This document shows positions 13,478 through 21,654 of a DNA stretch of 38,524 nt, in pieces. Both the position numbers and the translations under genes were made by a program. The notes beneath the pieces were generated by a model. The model searched no databases. It was given only the letters and a program-made list of their open reading frames with translations, and was not told the DNA's origin. How positions within the stretch are numbered: the stretch's first letter is position 1; each line of letters starts with the position of its first letter. Source of the DNA: Deltaproteobacteria bacterium (GTDB lineage Bacteria > Desulfobacterota > Dissulfuribacteria > Dissulfuribacterales > DYLC01). The DNA lies in the NCBI GenBank assembly GCA_028695735.1, contig JAQVIJ010000008.1, positions 1 to 38,524 on the forward strand, given 5' to 3'.

Positions 13478-15283
13478 ATGTGCGGCATAGCCGGTATTGT
13501 AAGCAGAGACGGGCAGCCTTCACCGCAAGACCTGGAGCGATTGCGAAGAATGCTCGGCCATCGGGGCCCCAATGGCTTTGGCGTGGAGTGTTTTGAAAAT
13601 GTGGGGCTGGTGCACACGCGGCTTTCCATCATCGACCTGGAGGGAGGCAGACAGCCGCTTTTTGACAGGAGTAAACGCTGTGTGCTCGTGGCCAACGGTG
13701 AGATATACAACTATGTGGAGCTGATGGACGAGTTGAAAAGGAAGGGGGCTGAATTTTTGACCCGTTCAGACTCGGAGACCATTTTGCATGCCTATTTACA
13801 GCATGGTCTGGAGTGTTTCAGGCACCTAAACGGCATGTTTGCCTTTGCCCTGTTGAATAGAGAAAAAAGGCAGCTCATTTTGGCCAGGGATCGCCTGGGC
13901 ATCAAGCCGTTGTTTTATGCGGTCTTGCCTCATTGCATTCTCTTTGCCTCTGAATTAAGGGCCATAGTGCCGTTTTTGCCCTCGCTTCAAGTAAACCCCC
14001 GGGCACTTTCTGAATATCTGAACAACCAGTTCAACACTGGCCGCAAAACCATTCTTCAGGGCATCGAGCGGGTTCTGCCCGGAGAATACCTGGTGATCGA
14101 TACGCAGGACCTCTCATTGACACACGGAATCCATTGGAGTCCGCTCTCGGTAACGCCGAGGTGTGTGACCGAGGCGCAGGCCATGGAGGAGTTTGACGGC
14201 CTGTTCGGCCGCGTCATGGTGGAGCATATGCGTTCGGATGTGCCTTACGGCCTGTTTTTGTCGGGCGGCGTGGATTCCGCTGTGATCTGCTCAAGGCTTC
14301 ATGAGCTTCAGCAAAATCGCATTCAGTCCTTTTCCATCGGTTTTACAGAACATGGCAAGCAAAATGAGTTGTCAGGGGCTGAGGCCATTGCCAAACTGTT
14401 CGGCACAGAACATCAGTCCATTGTTCTATCAAGTGACATGCTCATCGAGCGCATACCCCACACGGTCTGGATGGCGGATGAACTCATGCGGGACTATGCC
14501 ATGCTGCCCACATCCGTGCTGGCCGAGACAGCCTCCCGTGACCTTCGAGTGGTGTTTACCGGCGAAGGCGGGGATGAGGTCTTTGCCGGATATCATCGCT
14601 ACAGCCCGCCTCTGCCGGTGCGTTGGCTGAAGCTTCTGCTGCACGGAGGTTCAGGCGGTTTTCGCACACGGAGTCAGTGGTCAAATGCCGCGATTTTGAA
14701 TTCGAGGCTTCAATGCCTTCAAAAGGAGGCGCGAATGCCCTTTGTTCAGGCCTGGAAGCAGACGCCCAGGGACTGGAGTTGGATGCAGAGGGCCCAGTAT
14801 GTGGACATGACCACGGCCCTGCCTGATAACCTCCTGGTAAAGGTGGATCGCACACTTATGGCCTTTGGGCTTGAGGGGCGGGTGCCTTTTTTGGACCACC
14901 GCATCGTGGAGTTCGGGCTTTCTCTGCCTGACAACTTGAAGCTGCAATCAGGTCATGCCAAATGGCTGCTCAAGCGCTATGGTGAGCGCAGGATTCCACA
15001 CGAACACCTGTTTCGCAAAAAACGCGGGTTTCATGTGCCCATCGAGGCGATTTTTACGCAGGAACTGGTAACAGGCCTAAAGGACAAATTGCCCATGAAT
15101 GCCGGCATAGCAGAATGGTTTGATGAAAAGGCGCTCAAGGCATTTCTTGCCCATGCAACCCCTCAAAGGGATTCCCGCACCCTGTGGTCATTGATGCAGT
15201 TTGCCATCTGGCACAAGCTCTTTGTGGAGTATCGAGGCCTTCGAAGGCCGTCTGTGTGTGAATCGCCTCTGGATTGGATGTGA
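13478..15283 (+). CDS. asnB: Asparagine synthase (glutamine-hydrolysing) type amidotransferase
   Basis: A 601-residue two-domain protein. The N-terminal class II glutamine amidotransferase begins MCGIAGIVSRDG with the catalytic Cys2, followed by RGPNGFG, TRLSIIDLEGGRQP and NGEIYNYVEL. The C-terminal synthetase domain carries the pyrophosphate loop FLSGGVDSAVI near residues 262-272 and the GEGGDEVFAGYHRY segment. The product could be asparagine from aspartate. Given the flanking glycosyltransferases it may instead amidate a sugar or peptide of an exported glycan, as AsnB paralogues in surface-polysaccharide clusters often do. AAGGAG precedes the ATG. The downstream GT4 gene starts 2 nt after its stop. 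Confidence 0.92.
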   Translation: MCGIAGIVSRDGQPSPQDLERLRRMLGHRGPNGFGVECFENVGLVHTRLSIIDLEGGRQPLFDRSKRCVLVANGEIYNYVELMDELKRKGAEFLTRSDSETILHAYLQHGLECFRHLNGMFAFALLNREKRQLILARDRLGIKPLFYAVLPHCILFASELRAIVPFLPSLQVNPRALSEYLNNQFNTGRKTILQGIERVLPGEYLVIDTQDLSLTHGIHWSPLSVTPRCVTEAQAMEEFDGLFGRVMVEHMRSDVPYGLFLSGGVDSAVICSRLHELQQNRIQSFSIGFTEHGKQNELSGAEAIAKLFGTEHQSIVLSSDMLIERIPHTVWMADELMRDYAMLPTSVLAETASRDLRVVFTGEGGDEVFAGYHRYSPPLPVRWLKLLLHGGSGGFRTRSQWSNAAILNSRLQCLQKEARMPFVQAWKQTPRDWSWMQRAQYVDMTTALPDNLLVKVDRTLMAFGLEGRVPFLDHRIVEFGLSLPDNLKLQSGHAKWLLKRYGERRIPHEHLFRKKRGFHVPIEAIFTQELVTGLKDKLPMNAGIAEWFDEKALKAFLAHATPQRDSRTLWSLMQFAIWHKLFVEYRGLRRPSVCESPLDWM

Positions 15284-15285
15284 TT

Positions 15286-16284
15286 ATGCGTATCTGGCTG
15301 CCTGCTGTAAAGACCTCCAGCGGCTCTGATGTGTATGTGCAGCGGCTCTCCACAGCCCTTCAAAAACGGGGAATAGATGTGGTGGTCTCCTGGTTTCATT
15401 CTGGGTTTGAGCTGGCCCCATGGCTTTTGCGCCTTGTTCCACCGCCTCGTGGAGTGGACATCATTCACATAAACAGCTGGCACGGCCCTGCCTTTTATCG
15501 AAGAGGCATACCCCTTGTGGTCACATGTCATCATGTGGTGCACTCTCAAGGCTATTTGGGCTTTGTGACGCCGTTTCAGCGGCTGTATCATCGCCTGCTT
15601 GTGAAGAGGTGGGAGGAATACAGTATGAGGCGGGCAAGCCGTGTGATAGCGGACAGCCGATTTACGGCTGATTGTATTTTTGAGGTGTTTGGTCGTAAGG
15701 ATACGGAGGTTATTCATCTCTGGGTGGATACAGGGCGATTTGTGCCTGCACAAGGGCCTAAACGCCGGGGAAACGGGCCTTTTCGCCTGCTTTTTTTGGG
15801 AAATCCCATAAAAAGAAAGGGGTTTGACCTGCTGCCTGAGGTCATGAAAAGGCTTGGCCCTGAATTTGTGCTGTACTACACCGCCGGCAGGAGTGCAGTG
15901 CATTTAAGGGATATGCCGCCGAACATGATATGCCTGGGCAGACTTTCACAGGAAGGCGTAATTCGAGAGTTGCAAAGGGCGCATGCCCTCCTGTTTCCCT
16001 CGCGATTTGAGGGCTTTGGATATGCGGCCCTGGAGGCCATGGCGTGCGGTGTGCCGGTGATAGCGGCCCGCAGTTCGGCCATTCCAGAGGTGGTGGAGCA
16101 CGAAAAGACAGGTATTTTGTGCGAAATAGACGATGTGAGCGGCCTTGTGCAGGCGTGCAGGCTGTTGGCGGAAAACGAGGGATTGAGGCTGAACCTGGCA
16201 GGGCAGGCAAGGGAGGCCGCGGTAGCGAGGTTCAATGAGGAAGAACTGCTGTCGCAGTATTTGAGATTATACGAGGCCCTATAG
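15286..16284 (+). CDS. GT4-family glycosyltransferase
   Basis: A 332-residue GT-B glycosyltransferase from the ATG at 15286, two bases after the asnB stop; an in-frame TTG at 15274 is the only earlier start. The N-terminus is MRIWLPAVKTSSGSDVYVQR, a shortened acceptor domain, with HVVHSQGYLG. The C-terminal domain has LLFLGNPIKRKGFDLLPEVM and the E-x7-E donor motif in SRFEGFGYAALEAMACGVPV. It is probably a cytoplasmic enzyme of surface glycan assembly, co-transcribed with asnB. Its 3' end overlaps that of the convergent ABC-F gene by 6 bp. Confidence 0.92.
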   Translation: MRIWLPAVKTSSGSDVYVQRLSTALQKRGIDVVVSWFHSGFELAPWLLRLVPPPRGVDIIHINSWHGPAFYRRGIPLVVTCHHVVHSQGYLGFVTPFQRLYHRLLVKRWEEYSMRRASRVIADSRFTADCIFEVFGRKDTEVIHLWVDTGRFVPAQGPKRRGNGPFRLLFLGNPIKRKGFDLLPEVMKRLGPEFVLYYTAGRSAVHLRDMPPNMICLGRLSQEGVIRELQRAHALLFPSRFEGFGYAALEAMACGVPVIAARSSAIPEVVEHEKTGILCEIDDVSGLVQACRLLAENEGLRLNLAGQAREAAVARFNEEELLSQYLRLYEAL

Positions 16285-18273
16285 GCCTTTTTGTTTGTAA
16301 TCGGCCTCGATTGCCTCTATTTCAGCCTGTATTCCCTCCCATTTCGCGTAATGTCTTTCCAGGTCGGTCTGAAGCGCCTTGTATTCATTGTTCAGTTGCA
16401 GGAATGCATTCGTATCCGCATAGAGATTTGAATCGGCCATGGCCTGTTCCAGAGCTGTCTTTCGAGCCTCCATGGCCGCTATCTCTTCTTCAAGTGCAAT
16501 GTTTTGTCTTTTGAGAGGGTTGAGCGCACGGCTTCTTTCCTGTATCAGACGGGCCTGCACCTGTCTGGCCTCTTTCCCCTTGTTTTTCCCGGTTTTCCCC
16601 GCCTCGATGTCCCCTTTACCCTGTGAAAAGGCCTCCTGCCCGGTCTCTCCGGTGTCAGGCAGGGAATTGTGAATGATTTCCAGATATTCGCTGATGTTTC
16701 CTGAAAAGACGGAGCCAAGGCCGTTGCTGATATCGAGGGTCTTCCCAGTGAAGCCGTCCAGGAAATAGCGGTTGTGTGACACCACTATGAGAGAGCCGTC
16801 ATACTGCCTCAAGGCCTCCTGAAGGATCTCCTGGGAGATCATATCTAAATGGTTGGTGGGTTCGTCCATGAGCAGCAGATTTGCAGGGGTTGCGATCATT
16901 CGGGCAAGCGCCAGCCGGCTCTTTTCACCGCCGGACAATACCTTGACCTTTTTGTCCACCTCGTCCTCCCGAAAGAGAAACGCCCCCAGAAGCGAGCGGA
17001 TGTGTGTAATGGTCATTTCAGGTCCTGCTGTTTCGAGCAGGGTTTCAAGCACCGTACGCTCTGAATTCAGTTCCTGTGTCTGGTGCTGGCCGAAATAGGA
17101 TGGTTTCACGTTGTGACCCAGTTGTATCTCTCCGGAATCAGGGCGCTCCATGCCGGCGATCAGCCTGAGCAGCGTGGATTTGCCGGCACCGTTTACACCC
17201 ACCACTGCCATCTTATCCCCGCGCATCAAATCAAAAGACAGGCCGTTGAAGACGGGCTTTTTGTCATAACTTTTGGTGAGATTGGAGATCGAGACGGCCA
17301 GTTTGCCGCTGGGCATGGCCGGCGGAAAGGAGAAGGAGATGTTTCGTTCCGGCTCCTCCAGTTCTATCTTTTCCATTCGTTCCAGTTGCCGGAGTCGGCT
17401 TTGGACCTGGCTGGCCTTGGTGGATTTGGCCCGAAAGCGCTCCACAAAACGCATGGTCTGCTGAATGTTGGCCTGCTGGTTGTCGTAGGCTGCCTTCTGA
17501 ATCTCGATGCGCTTTTCTCTTTCGGCTATGTATTTGGAATAATTGCCTTTGTAGGCAGTGAGTCTGCCTTTGGACAGTTCCCATGTGATGTTGGTGACAT
17601 TGTCCAGAAATGCCCTGTCGTGCGATATCACCACCATGGCTCCTTTGCAGGATTGAAGGAACTCTTCGAGCCATGTGAGGGTCTCCATGTCTAAGTGGTT
17701 GGTGGGTTCGTCCAGCAGCAGCAGGGATGGCTCCAGGAGCAGGAGCTTGGCGAGCATCAGCCGCATCAGCCAGCCTCCGCTGAAAGACAGGCAGTCTTTT
17801 TCGAAATCGGTCTTTTTAAACCCCAGACCAGTCAGCACCTTTTCGATGCGGGAGCGGATTTGAAATACGCCGGATTGTTCAAGTTTGTGCTGAATCTCGC
17901 CGTGACGTTTCAGGAGCTCCGTAAACTCGTCGCTTTTGCTGTCAAGGCTGCTCATTTCTTCGGCAATGGCTTCGAGTTCATTTTGCAGGGCGATTACCCC
18001 TGAAAAGGCCGTCTCGGCCTCCTGATATAGTGTGCGGCCTGCAACAGCAGGCGGTGTTTCCTGAGGCAGATAGCCGATGGTGACATACCTCGCCCTGGTG
18101 ACAAACCCCTCGCCGGATTCGTCAGCGCCGCTCATGATTCTGAGTAATGTGGATTTGCCAGCGCCGTTTACGCCCACCAGACCGATGCGGTCCTGATCGC
18201 CTATGCGGCAGCAGACGTCATTAAAGAGGTGTTTCCCCCCGTATTGAAGTGTGAGATTCTGAATTGAAAGCAT
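16279..18273 (-). CDS. ABC-F family ATPase (ribosome-associated type)
   Basis: A 664-residue soluble protein with two ABC domains in tandem and no membrane segments. Walker A is GVNGAGKST in both halves (about 35-43 and 361-369). The signatures are LSFSGGW and LSGGEKSR. Walker B regions are LLLLDEPTNHLDM and LLLMDEPTNHLDM. The linker between domains (about 240-320, rich in K/R/E) is the ABC-F ribosome-contacting arm. The C-terminus (about 560-660) is a charged coiled coil as in the Uup/YheS/Abc-F groups. Family members act on translation by binding the ribosomal E site, or less often protect against antibiotics. The first signature (FSGGW) is altered. The exact subfamily is not decided. The leader appears very short (see the promoter at 18285). 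Confidence 0.93.
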   Translation of the reverse strand: MLSIQNLTLQYGGKHLFNDVCCRIGDQDRIGLVGVNGAGKSTLLRIMSGADESGEGFVTRARYVTIGYLPQETPPAVAGRTLYQEAETAFSGVIALQNELEAIAEEMSSLDSKSDEFTELLKRHGEIQHKLEQSGVFQIRSRIEKVLTGLGFKKTDFEKDCLSFSGGWLMRLMLAKLLLLEPSLLLLDEPTNHLDMETLTWLEEFLQSCKGAMVVISHDRAFLDNVTNITWELSKGRLTAYKGNYSKYIAEREKRIEIQKAAYDNQQANIQQTMRFVERFRAKSTKASQVQSRLRQLERMEKIELEEPERNISFSFPPAMPSGKLAVSISNLTKSYDKKPVFNGLSFDLMRGDKMAVVGVNGAGKSTLLRLIAGMERPDSGEIQLGHNVKPSYFGQHQTQELNSERTVLETLLETAGPEMTITHIRSLLGAFLFREDEVDKKVKVLSGGEKSRLALARMIATPANLLLMDEPTNHLDMISQEILQEALRQYDGSLIVVSHNRYFLDGFTGKTLDISNGLGSVFSGNISEYLEIIHNSLPDTGETGQEAFSQGKGDIEAGKTGKNKGKEARQVQARLIQERSRALNPLKRQNIALEEEIAAMEARKTALEQAMADSNLYADTNAFLQLNNEYKALQTDLERHYAKWEGIQAEIEAIEADYKQKGL

Positions 18274-18284
18274 AATTATGCCTA

Positions 18285-18313
18285 ATTATACAGGATGTCG
18301 CAGATATTGTCCC
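18285..18313 (-). promoter_or_regulatory. Promoter of the ABC-F gene
   Basis: On the - strand, -35 GGGACA (18313-18308) and -10 TATAAT (18290-18285) are separated by 17 bp. Transcription would start near 18278, only about 5 nt before the ATG, so the mRNA may be nearly leaderless. Confidence 0.6.
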
Positions 18314-18314
18314 C

Positions 18315-18346
18315 TTGACAAACAATGGAAATGTGCAATTTATGAT
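18315..18346 (+). promoter_or_regulatory. Possible promoter of cfa
   Basis: -35 TTGACA (18315-18320) is perfect. The best -10, TATGAT at 18341-18346, is 20 bp away, longer than usual. The -35 lies within 2 bp of the divergent ABC-F -35, so the two promoters sit back to back and could compete. Confidence 0.45.
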
Positions 18347-18425
18347 AAATGTAAGTTCCAAAAAATGTTCTGTTTCTCTATCTCGGTGTTGCCCCATGCT
18401 ATTTCAGCAGATATTGGAGGTCTAA

Positions 18426-19538
18426 GTGGTAATCCAGAGATTTAAGGAATTGTTGAAACAGACCGGCATTCAGGTCAATGGAACGCATCCCTGGGATATT
18501 CAAGTGCATGACGACCGTTTTTATTCCAGGGTCCTGGAGGAGAAAAACCTCGGCCTCGGCGAATCTTATATGGATGGTTGGTGGGACTGTGAGCGCATAG
18601 ATGAATTTATCTATCGTATTTTAAAGAACAGTCTGGCAGAAAGGATTCAAGGGGGCCTCAAATATCTTCTCTGCTTTTTGCCCGCCAGACTTTTGAACCG
18701 GCAGTCCCTCAATCGAAGCCATCTGGTGGCCGAACGGCACTATGATCTGGGGAATGATCTTTTTTTATCCTTTCTGGACCCCTACCATCAATATAGTTGC
18801 GCATTTTTCAGAAATACCGATGAGTTGGACCATGCACAACAGCAGAAGCTGATGCTTATCGGGGAAAAGCTGGAGCTCAAGCCTACGGAACACCTTCTGG
18901 ATATAGGTTCTGGCTGGGGCGGACTTGCCAGGTTTATGGCCGAAAGATACGGATGCAGTGTAACGGGTATAAATATCTCAAAAGAGCAACTGGCATATTC
19001 CAGGGAGTTCTGTAAAGGTCTGCCTGTTGTATTTCAGGAGTGTGATTACAGAGAGATTCGAGGCTGTTACGACAAGGTGGTTTCGGTGGGTATGTTTGAA
19101 CACGTGGGGCATAAAAACTATTCCACCTACATGAAAGTGGTCTTTAACAGCCTGAAGGACGACGGCCTGTTCCTGTTGCATACCATAGGCAGCAACAGAA
19201 GCGCGGAAAATTTTGATCCATGGTTGGAACGATATATCTTTCCCAATAGCGAGCTTCCAAGCCTTAAACGCATCTGTGGGGCGGCGGAAGGGCTATTTGT
19301 CATAGAGGATGTGCATAATCTTGGCACTCATTACGACAAGACCCTCCTGGCCTGGAATGAGCGTTTTCAGGCGGCTTGGCCCAGGCTTGCATCGAAGTAC
19401 GATCTACGCTTCAAGCGCATGTGGGAGTATTACCTCCTTTCCTGTGCTGGTGCCTTTCGAGCCCGGGCGGTGCAAGTCTGGCAGATACTTATGTCCAAGG
19501 AGGGTGTTGCCAGGCCTTATCCCAGGTGCTGCCGTTGA
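18426..19538 (+). CDS. cfa: Cyclopropane-fatty-acyl-phospholipid synthase
   Basis: A 370-residue SAM-dependent methyltransferase of the CFA synthase family, close to the usual ~380. The N-terminal lipid-binding part ends in LGLGESYMDGWWDCERIDEF. The catalytic domain shows VAERHYDLGNDLFLSFLD, then YSCAFF, the SAM motif LDIGSGWGGLARFMAE (about 159-174) and VGMFEHVGHKNY. The C-terminus has WEYYLLSCAGAFRARAVQVW. It adds a methylene group to unsaturated acyl chains in the membrane. The start codon is GTG with GGAGG 7 nt before it. It ends 9 bp from the convergent Crp/Fnr gene. Confidence 0.95.
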   Translation: MVIQRFKELLKQTGIQVNGTHPWDIQVHDDRFYSRVLEEKNLGLGESYMDGWWDCERIDEFIYRILKNSLAERIQGGLKYLLCFLPARLLNRQSLNRSHLVAERHYDLGNDLFLSFLDPYHQYSCAFFRNTDELDHAQQQKLMLIGEKLELKPTEHLLDIGSGWGGLARFMAERYGCSVTGINISKEQLAYSREFCKGLPVVFQECDYREIRGCYDKVVSVGMFEHVGHKNYSTYMKVVFNSLKDDGLFLLHTIGSNRSAENFDPWLERYIFPNSELPSLKRICGAAEGLFVIEDVHNLGTHYDKTLLAWNERFQAAWPRLASKYDLRFKRMWEYYLLSCAGAFRARAVQVWQILMSKEGVARPYPRCCR

Positions 19539-19547
19539 CGGGTCTGT

Positions 19548-20246
19548 TCAAAGCTTTGCAGAGCCTTCGGCGATTGCCTCCAGCATGGGAATGTCCTGTA
19601 TGGTCACTTCATTCCCGTTTGTGATGAGCACACCGTTGGCCTGAAAACGGCTGAAGATGCGGGACAAGGTCTCAGGAATGGTGCCGAGCAGGGAGGCGAG
19701 TTGCCCGCGTGTGATGTCCAGCTCAATTTTTTGGCTGTTTTTTTGTTTTTCGACGGCAAACAACAGATACCTGGCAAGACGGCTCGGCACATCCTTGAGG
19801 GACAGGTCTTCAATGAGGTGGGCGAAGATGCGGAGCCTTAGGGAGAGCATGGAGAGCATTTTGAGGGTCAGGCCCGGATTTTTTTGTATCAGCTCGATGA
19901 AGTCGGCCCTTCCGATAAAGACGGCCTCCATGGCCTCCATGGCCTCTGCCGATGCAGGAAAGCTTCTGCCCTCGAAGACCGCTACCTCGCCGAACGGCTC
20001 GCCTGGGCCGAAGACATGGAGGATCTGCTCCTTGCCTTCAGAAGAGAGTTTGAATATCTTCACCCTGCCTTTTGACACCATGTAAAAGCCGTTTCCTGCA
20101 TCGCCTTCACAGAACACGCTCTGGCCCCGCTGATACCTGCGAAGCTGTGCGACAGCCGCGATCTTGTCCAGCATCTCTGGGCTTTGGCCTGTAAATAAGG
20201 GGAATTGTGCAAGTTTGGCTGCCAGTTCGGTATTCATCTTGCGCAT
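19548..20246 (-). CDS. Crp/Fnr-family transcriptional regulator
   Basis: A 232-residue regulator. The start at 20246 overlaps the ychF stop as TAATG; a start at 20237 is also possible. The longer open frame upstream is the ychF gene in another frame. The N-terminal cyclic-nucleotide-type barrel (about 14-125) has RGQSVFCEGDAGNGFYMVSK and GPGEPFGEVAVFEGRSFPA, the usual effector-binding block. The C-terminal winged helix has ITRGQLASLLGTIPETLSRI as recognition helix region. No N-terminal cysteine cluster for Fe-S is present, so this is not a canonical Fnr oxygen sensor. The ligand is unknown. It may form the end of the ychF operon. Confidence 0.9.
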   Translation of the reverse strand: MRKMNTELAAKLAQFPLFTGQSPEMLDKIAAVAQLRRYQRGQSVFCEGDAGNGFYMVSKGRVKIFKLSSEGKEQILHVFGPGEPFGEVAVFEGRSFPASAEAMEAMEAVFIGRADFIELIQKNPGLTLKMLSMLSLRLRIFAHLIEDLSLKDVPSRLARYLLFAVEKQKNSQKIELDITRGQLASLLGTIPETLSRIFSRFQANGVLITNGNEVTIQDIPMLEAIAEGSAKL

Positions 20247-21295
20247 TAAACGCTGAAGCGGAAGTTGATGACATCCCCGTCCTTCACTATATATTCCTTG
20301 CCTTCCAGCCTGACCTTGCCCGCCTTTTGAGCCGCATGATATGAGCCTGCGGCCATCAGGTCGTCGTAGGCCACCACCTCTGCCCGAATAAAGCCCCGTT
20401 CTATATCGGAGTGTATGGCGCCGGCGGCCTTGGGTGCGGGTGTATTCTGTGGAATATCCCATGCCCGTACCTCGTCTTCGCCCACTGTAAAGAAGGAAAT
20501 GAGGCCCAGGAGTTCGTATGAGCTGCGGATGAGCCTTTGAGTGGCTGGTTCCAGCATGTTCAGCTCCTCTCGGAATATCTGGGCGTCTTCCGGTGCGAGT
20601 TGAGCGATCTCCATTTCCAGCCTGCCCTTGATCTCTATAAGGGGCACGCCAGGCGGCGGCTTTATGGGGGTTATGCCCAGTTCCTTGTCGTCACTGGTAT
20701 TCAGAAGCAGGATGCATGGTTTGGCCGTGAGAAAGGCATAGCCCTTGAGCAGTGAAGAGTCGGCTATCTCGGGCAACGTGCGCAGGGCCTGATTGTTGTT
20801 TAAGGCCTGTTGCGCCTGTCTGAGCAGCTCCAGTTCCTTTGGATCGCCTTTTTTGCCTTTGGTGACCTCCTTTTCCAGGCGTTCCAGCCTTTTTTCCACT
20901 GTGATGAGGTCGGTCAGGGCCATATCCGCCTCAAAGGCATTCATATCCTCTTGCGGAGTGGCCGGCAGGCCTGGCAGATCGAAGTTTCTCACCACCAGGA
21001 CCATGGCATCCATGGGCCGCAGCATCTTGAGCAGTTCGTCAGTGGAGGCATCCTTGGTATCGGCCTTGGGGATGCCGCCGCCCACATCTACATATTGTAC
21101 CTGGGCATGAGTGGTTTTTTTGGGGTTGTACATGGCGGAGAGACGGTCGAGACGCTCGTCCGGCACTCGAATGACCGCCAGATTCGGGTCCTTTTTAGCG
21201 CCCTGAAAGCCTGAAAGTTCTGCGCTGCTGCCCGTGATGGCATTGAAGATAGTGGTTTTGCCGCTTCCAGGCATGCCGATTATTCCGATTTTCAT
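20246..21295 (-). CDS. ychF: Redox-regulated ATPase YchF (Obg-like)
   Basis: A 349-residue YchF/OLA1-type P-loop protein. It begins MKIGIIGMPGSGKTTIFNAI with the Walker A, then VQYVDVGGGIPKA (switch II region). The coiled-coil insert lies at about 130-175, and the specificity motif is LLNTSD, the usual NxxD/E replacement linked to ATP preference. The C-terminal TGS-like domain is seen as GFIRAEVVAYDDLMAAGSYH and IVKDGDVINFRFSV. The protein hydrolyses ATP and associates with ribosomes. AAGGA lies 7 nt before the ATG. It follows the DsrE-like gene by 38 bp and overlaps the regulator gene by one base. Confidence 0.92.
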   Translation of the reverse strand: MKIGIIGMPGSGKTTIFNAITGSSAELSGFQGAKKDPNLAVIRVPDERLDRLSAMYNPKKTTHAQVQYVDVGGGIPKADTKDASTDELLKMLRPMDAMVLVVRNFDLPGLPATPQEDMNAFEADMALTDLITVEKRLERLEKEVTKGKKGDPKELELLRQAQQALNNNQALRTLPEIADSSLLKGYAFLTAKPCILLLNTSDDKELGITPIKPPPGVPLIEIKGRLEMEIAQLAPEDAQIFREELNMLEPATQRLIRSSYELLGLISFFTVGEDEVRAWDIPQNTPAPKAAGAIHSDIERGFIRAEVVAYDDLMAAGSYHAAQKAGKVRLEGKEYIVKDGDVINFRFSV

Positions 21296-21333
21296 TACTT
21301 ATCCTTTCTATTGTAAAGGCCTGCCGAGAATGT

Positions 21334-21651
21334 CTAAAAACTAATGACCTTATCGCTCTCTTTAATAAGTTGGTATAATTCTTTCTGAGTGCCTCGTTTT
21401 TGGTATCCTTCCTTCACGCCGTGAAGGTCCATCAATTTACCTCATGCTAACAATTGGCCTTCTGAAAGGGTAAAGGTTTTTGCAAGTGTTTTTAATGGGA
21501 ATTGCGTTGAGTCCAGCCCTTCGTACTGGACTGATGGCCCATTAAGAAAAATAGTGACTTCCGCCATGTCTTCCAGCATTATGTTAGCTAATCTAAAGGC
21601 ATTCCATATCACTTCAGGAATGTTACTGGATACAATAAATAAGATTTTCAT
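21334..21651 (-). CDS. DsrE-like protein read through in-frame TGA (candidate selenoprotein)
   Basis: The frame runs 69 codons from ATG at 21651 (MKILFIVSSNIPEVIWNAFR...), meets TGA at 21444-21442, and continues in the same frame for 35 codons to TAG at 21336. The full product would be 105 residues, the usual size of small DsrE-like sulfur-relay proteins. The part after TGA (GKLMDLHGVKEG..., ending ELYQLIKESDKVISF) fits the family C-terminus. Relatives have a Cys-Gly motif after the LLA strand; here the codon after LLA is TGA and Gly follows. A hairpin with SECIS-like geometry lies 14 nt downstream (21411-21427). DsrE-like selenoproteins are a known rare class. AGGAG precedes the start, which lies 3 bp after the mog stop. 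The gene is more AT-rich than its neighbours. The alternative is a pseudogene with a nonsense mutation. Confidence 0.72.
21411..21427 (-). promoter_or_regulatory. Candidate bacterial SECIS hairpin
   Basis: On the - strand CCTTCAC-GGC-GTGAAGG forms a perfect 7-bp stem with a three-base apical loop starting GG. The loop lies 21 nt after the in-frame TGA. Known bacterial SECIS elements lie directly downstream of the UGA, with 16-37 nt to the apical loop and a G among its first two bases; both hold here. Confidence 0.65.
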
Positions 21652-21654
21652 TCC

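Noticed and set aside
17083-17694. A 203-residue open frame antisense to the ABC-F gene
   Set aside because: It is the reverse reading of the Walker and linker regions and shows no protein-like signature.
19548-20462. A 304-residue open frame covering the Crp/Fnr regulator with a longer N-terminus
   Set aside because: The first ~72 residues are a shifted reading of the ychF 3' end and have an arginine/glycine-rich non-protein look. The regulator starts at 20246 or 20237.
21442-21651. The DsrE-like gene as a normal 69-residue protein
   Set aside because: A stop there would remove the active-site region and C-terminus, while the same frame continues with family-like sequence. The read-through form is the better explanation.
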